DNA from: Amycolatopsis aidingensis
GTDB taxonomy: Bacteria; Actinomycetota; Actinomycetes; Mycobacteriales; Pseudonocardiaceae
Assembly (NCBI RefSeq): GCF_018885265.1
Contig: NZ_CP076538.1
Coordinates: 1,896,001-1,960,000, forward strand
Direction: 5' to 3'
Length of the DNA stretch: 64,000 nt
Shown piece after piece: positions 62,150 to 64,000 of the stretch; the stretch's first letter is position 1, and each line of letters starts with the position of its first letter. The notes below the pieces were generated by a model that was not told the DNA's origin, ran no database searches, and was given only the letters and a program-made list of their open reading frames with translations. Both the position numbers and the translations under genes were made by a program.

Positions 62150-63354
62150 CCGCCACCGAACCCGTTCCCGGCGACCTGCGGATGGTCCGGACGTTGTGGC
62201 CGGTGCTGCTGGCCTCAGCCGTCGGGCTGGTCCCGTTCACCGTGTTCAGCACCTTCCTGGTCCCGATCGCCGATGAGGCCGGGACCAGCGTGGCCACGAT
62301 GGGCAGCTTGCGCGGGCTCGGCGGGCTGGCCGCGCTGCTGGTGGGTACCGCGCTCGCGCCGCTGATCGACCGGGTACCAAGGGAATGGACCGCGGCGGGT
62401 GGACTGATCCTGCTCGGACTGTCCTCAGTGCTCGGTGCGGTGGGCGACCTGCTCGCGCTGGCAGCGTTCTGCCTGCTGATCGGCGCGGCCACCGCGGTGC
62501 TCAACCCCGCGCTCGGTGCGGCGGCCGCGGACAGGTACGGCTCCGGTGCCGCGGCCGGACGCGCCGCCACCCTGGTCACCGCCACCCAGTCGCTCACCGC
62601 CATGCTGGCCGCCCCGGTGGTGGCACTACCGGCACTGCTGTGGGGCTGGCGGGGCGACCTGCTCGCGCTCGGCGCCATCGCGGTGCTGCTCGCGGTGATC
62701 CTGCTCGGCAGGCGCGAGCAGGCCGGGCCCGAACCGGACCAGCCCCGGCTGGGCTACCTCGCCTCCTTCCGCGCCCTGGCCGCGGTGCCAGGGGCACTGC
62801 CACTGGTGCTGGTGGCCGCGCTGCGTACCAGTGCCTTCATGGGCTATCTCGCCTACCTCGCCGCGTTCTACGACGAGCGGTTCGCGCTCGCACCCGAGGT
62901 GTTCGCGTTCGTGTGGACGCTGTCCGGGGCCTCCTTCTTCATCGGCAACCTGCTGGTGGGACGGTTCATCAACGCGGCGGGCAGCAGCACCCGGATCGAG
63001 CTGGTGCTGGTGGCCGGGCTGGTAGTGGCGCTGGCCGCGATCACCGGGTTCTACTTCTCGCCTGCGCTGCCGGTGGCGCTGGTGCTCACCGCGGTGCTCG
63101 GCCTTTCCCACGCCACCGTGGCGGCCTGCGTGGTGAGCCTGCTGGTGCACCGCAGCGGCTCGCTGCGCGGGTCCGCGCTGAGCATCAACGCGGCCGGGAT
63201 GAGCCTCGGTGTGTTCGCGGGCGCCGGCCTCGGCGGCCTCGGGCTGGGCCTCGGCGGCTATCCCGGCACCGCCGCGGTGTTCGGCGGGCTGACCCTGGTG
63301 GCGCTGCTCGCGGGGGTGCTGGTACTGCGCGGCCGACCCGTCGCGGCCGCATGA
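62146..63354 (+). CDS. MFS transporter, probable metallophore exporter
   Basis: The product is 402 aa from ATG 62146 with about twelve hydrophobic segments (LASAVGLVPFTVFSTFLVPIADEAG, FMGYLAYLAAFY, FIGNLLVGRF). It overlaps the DUF364-like gene and the kinase gene (ATGA each time). An exporter within an uptake operon is the usual arrangement when the same locus also makes the chelator. Confidence 0.85.
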   Translation: MTATEPVPGDLRMVRTLWPVLLASAVGLVPFTVFSTFLVPIADEAGTSVATMGSLRGLGGLAALLVGTALAPLIDRVPREWTAAGGLILLGLSSVLGAVGDLLALAAFCLLIGAATAVLNPALGAAAADRYGSGAAAGRAATLVTATQSLTAMLAAPVVALPALLWGWRGDLLALGAIAVLLAVILLGRREQAGPEPDQPRLGYLASFRALAAVPGALPLVLVAALRTSAFMGYLAYLAAFYDERFALAPEVFAFVWTLSGASFFIGNLLVGRFINAAGSSTRIELVLVAGLVVALAAITGFYFSPALPVALVLTAVLGLSHATVAACVVSLLVHRSGSLRGSALSINAAGMSLGVFAGAGLGGLGLGLGGYPGTAAVFGGLTLVALLAGVLVLRGRPVAAA

Positions 63355-64000
63355 GGGGAACGGGATACGCGCCCTGCCACCACGGCGAGATCCTGCAGGG
63401 CGCCTTCCGGGACGGCGCCGGATCGGTGTGCCGCGGCCTGGTCACCCTGCCGATGCGCGACCTCGGCACCCGCGCCGAGTTCCTCCGGCTGCCCGGCACG
63501 CCATGGGACGAGATCGAGGTGCTGCCTGCCGATCGCACCAAGGCCGCCGCGGCCGCGAGGCTCGCGGTGGCCGCATGCGCCCGGCGCCGGCCCTGCGGTG
63601 GGCGGCTGCGGCTGCACAGCGAGGTGCCGGTCGGGCTGGGCATGGGGTCCTCGACCAGTGACATCATCGCGGCGGTGCACGCTGTCGCGGCCAGTTTCGG
63701 CACCCGGCTCGCACCGTCCACTGTGGCTGATCTGGCCGTGCGTGCTGAGCGCGCGAGCGACCCACTGATGCTGGAACACCGTCCACTGCTGTTCGCCCAG
63801 CGGGAGGCCAGGGTGCTGGAGGTCCTCGGCGATTCGTTGCCCCGTGCCCTGGTGGTCGGCTGCACCACCGGTGGTGGCCTGCCGGTGGACACGCTGACCC
63901 TTTCCGTCTCCTACGGCGCGGCGGAGGTCGAGGCCTTCGAGGGACTCAGGGCCGCACTGCGCCGGGCCATCGCGAACGCGGATCTGGCGCTGCTCGGGCG
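63351..64000 (+). CDS. GHMP-family kinase, PduX/threonine-serine kinase-like (cut by window edge)
   Basis: The first about 216 residues are present and the gene continues past the right edge. APCHHGEILQGAF matches the N-terminal motif of PduX-type GHMP kinases (A-P-x-x-x-G-E-x-x-Q-G), and VPVGLGMGSSTSD is the ATP-binding GLGxGSS loop. PduX phosphorylates L-threonine; relatives may act on serine. O-phosphoserine is a precursor of diaminopropionate in metallophores such as staphyloferrin B, so a serine kinase would fit here. The start overlaps the MFS stop (ATGA). Confidence 0.8.
   Translation, partial: MRGTGYAPCHHGEILQGAFRDGAGSVCRGLVTLPMRDLGTRAEFLRLPGTPWDEIEVLPADRTKAAAAARLAVAACARRRPCGGRLRLHSEVPVGLGMGSSTSDIIAAVHAVAASFGTRLAPSTVADLAVRAERASDPLMLEHRPLLFAQREARVLEVLGDSLPRALVVGCTTGGGLPVDTLTLSVSYGAAEVEAFEGLRAALRRAIANADLALLG

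Noticed and set aside
1..64000. CRISPR arrays, rRNA genes, complete insertion sequences, phage integrases
   Set aside because: No regularly spaced repeats, no rRNA-like conserved stretches, and no DDE transposase or integrase motifs were found on either strand by reading.

Overview
The window is high-GC DNA with GTG and TTG starts, ATGA overlaps, HTH/DUF397 pairs, DUF3558 lipoproteins next to EspG and PPE-like genes, and an AfsR-type regulator. This points to an actinomycete of the Pseudonocardiaceae (Saccharopolyspora/Amycolatopsis relatives). All assignments are from reading the sequence; no database search was run.

Region 1 (1-15.8 kb) is the right-hand part of what I read as an aminoglycoside (aminocyclitol) biosynthetic cluster that continues past the left edge. 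It has a TylF-like methyltransferase (partial), a radical SAM/SPASM enzyme, a B12-binding radical SAM enzyme, a GMC oxidoreductase resembling aminoglycoside 6'-dehydrogenases (NeoQ/BtrQ type), a GT4 glycosyltransferase resembling NeoM/BtrM, and a DegT/DnrJ aminotransferase resembling the scyllo-inosose aminotransferases BtrS/StsC. Two large paralogous Rossmann-fold proteins of unknown function follow, one fused to a 14-TM MFS exporter and carrying an apparent frameshift. A glycine-oxidase-like flavoprotein comes next, and a KamB/NpmA-type 16S rRNA A1408 methyltransferase closes the cluster as the likely self-resistance gene. The content fits a fortimicin/istamycin/sporaricin-type pseudodisaccharide best, but that is inference.

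Region 2 (15.7-30.8 kb) looks like core chromosome: a DUF371/RsmI-like protein, SpoU methylase, YjiH-type membrane protein, ECF sigma factor with a SnoaL domain, SnoaL protein, LLM oxidoreductase, DUF222-HNH protein, a tRNA with a UAG anticodon but a class I body, DUF3618 protein, TetR regulator with a divergent Baeyer-Villiger-type monooxygenase, HTH regulator, LCP ligase, and a phospholipase A2-acyltransferase fusion. Region 3 (30.8-38.8 kb) holds a hairpin-rich non-coding stretch, a giant AfsR/SARP regulator, a membrane diguanylate cyclase, two possible hexapeptide minigenes and an MFS transporter. Region 4 (38.8-50.8 kb) is metabolic: SDR, acyl-CoA ligase, double-hotdog thioesterase, HhH protein, the threonine dehydrogenase/glycine acetyltransferase (tdh-kbl) pair, a LysR regulator, a secreted M14 carboxypeptidase, a secreted SGNH hydrolase and an APC permease.

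Region 5 (50.8-57.4 kb) is a type VII secretion-associated block: EspG, a helical ESX-like protein, and a duplicated DUF3558 + PPE-like module with one truncated copy. Two HTH/DUF397 pairs follow. Region 6 (57.4-64 kb) begins with two hypothetical genes. It ends in a tightly coupled operon behind a Fur/Zur-like box: FecCD-type permease, ATPase, binding lipoprotein, DUF364-like protein, MFS exporter and a GHMP kinase that runs off the right edge. This reads as a metallophore synthesis/uptake locus.
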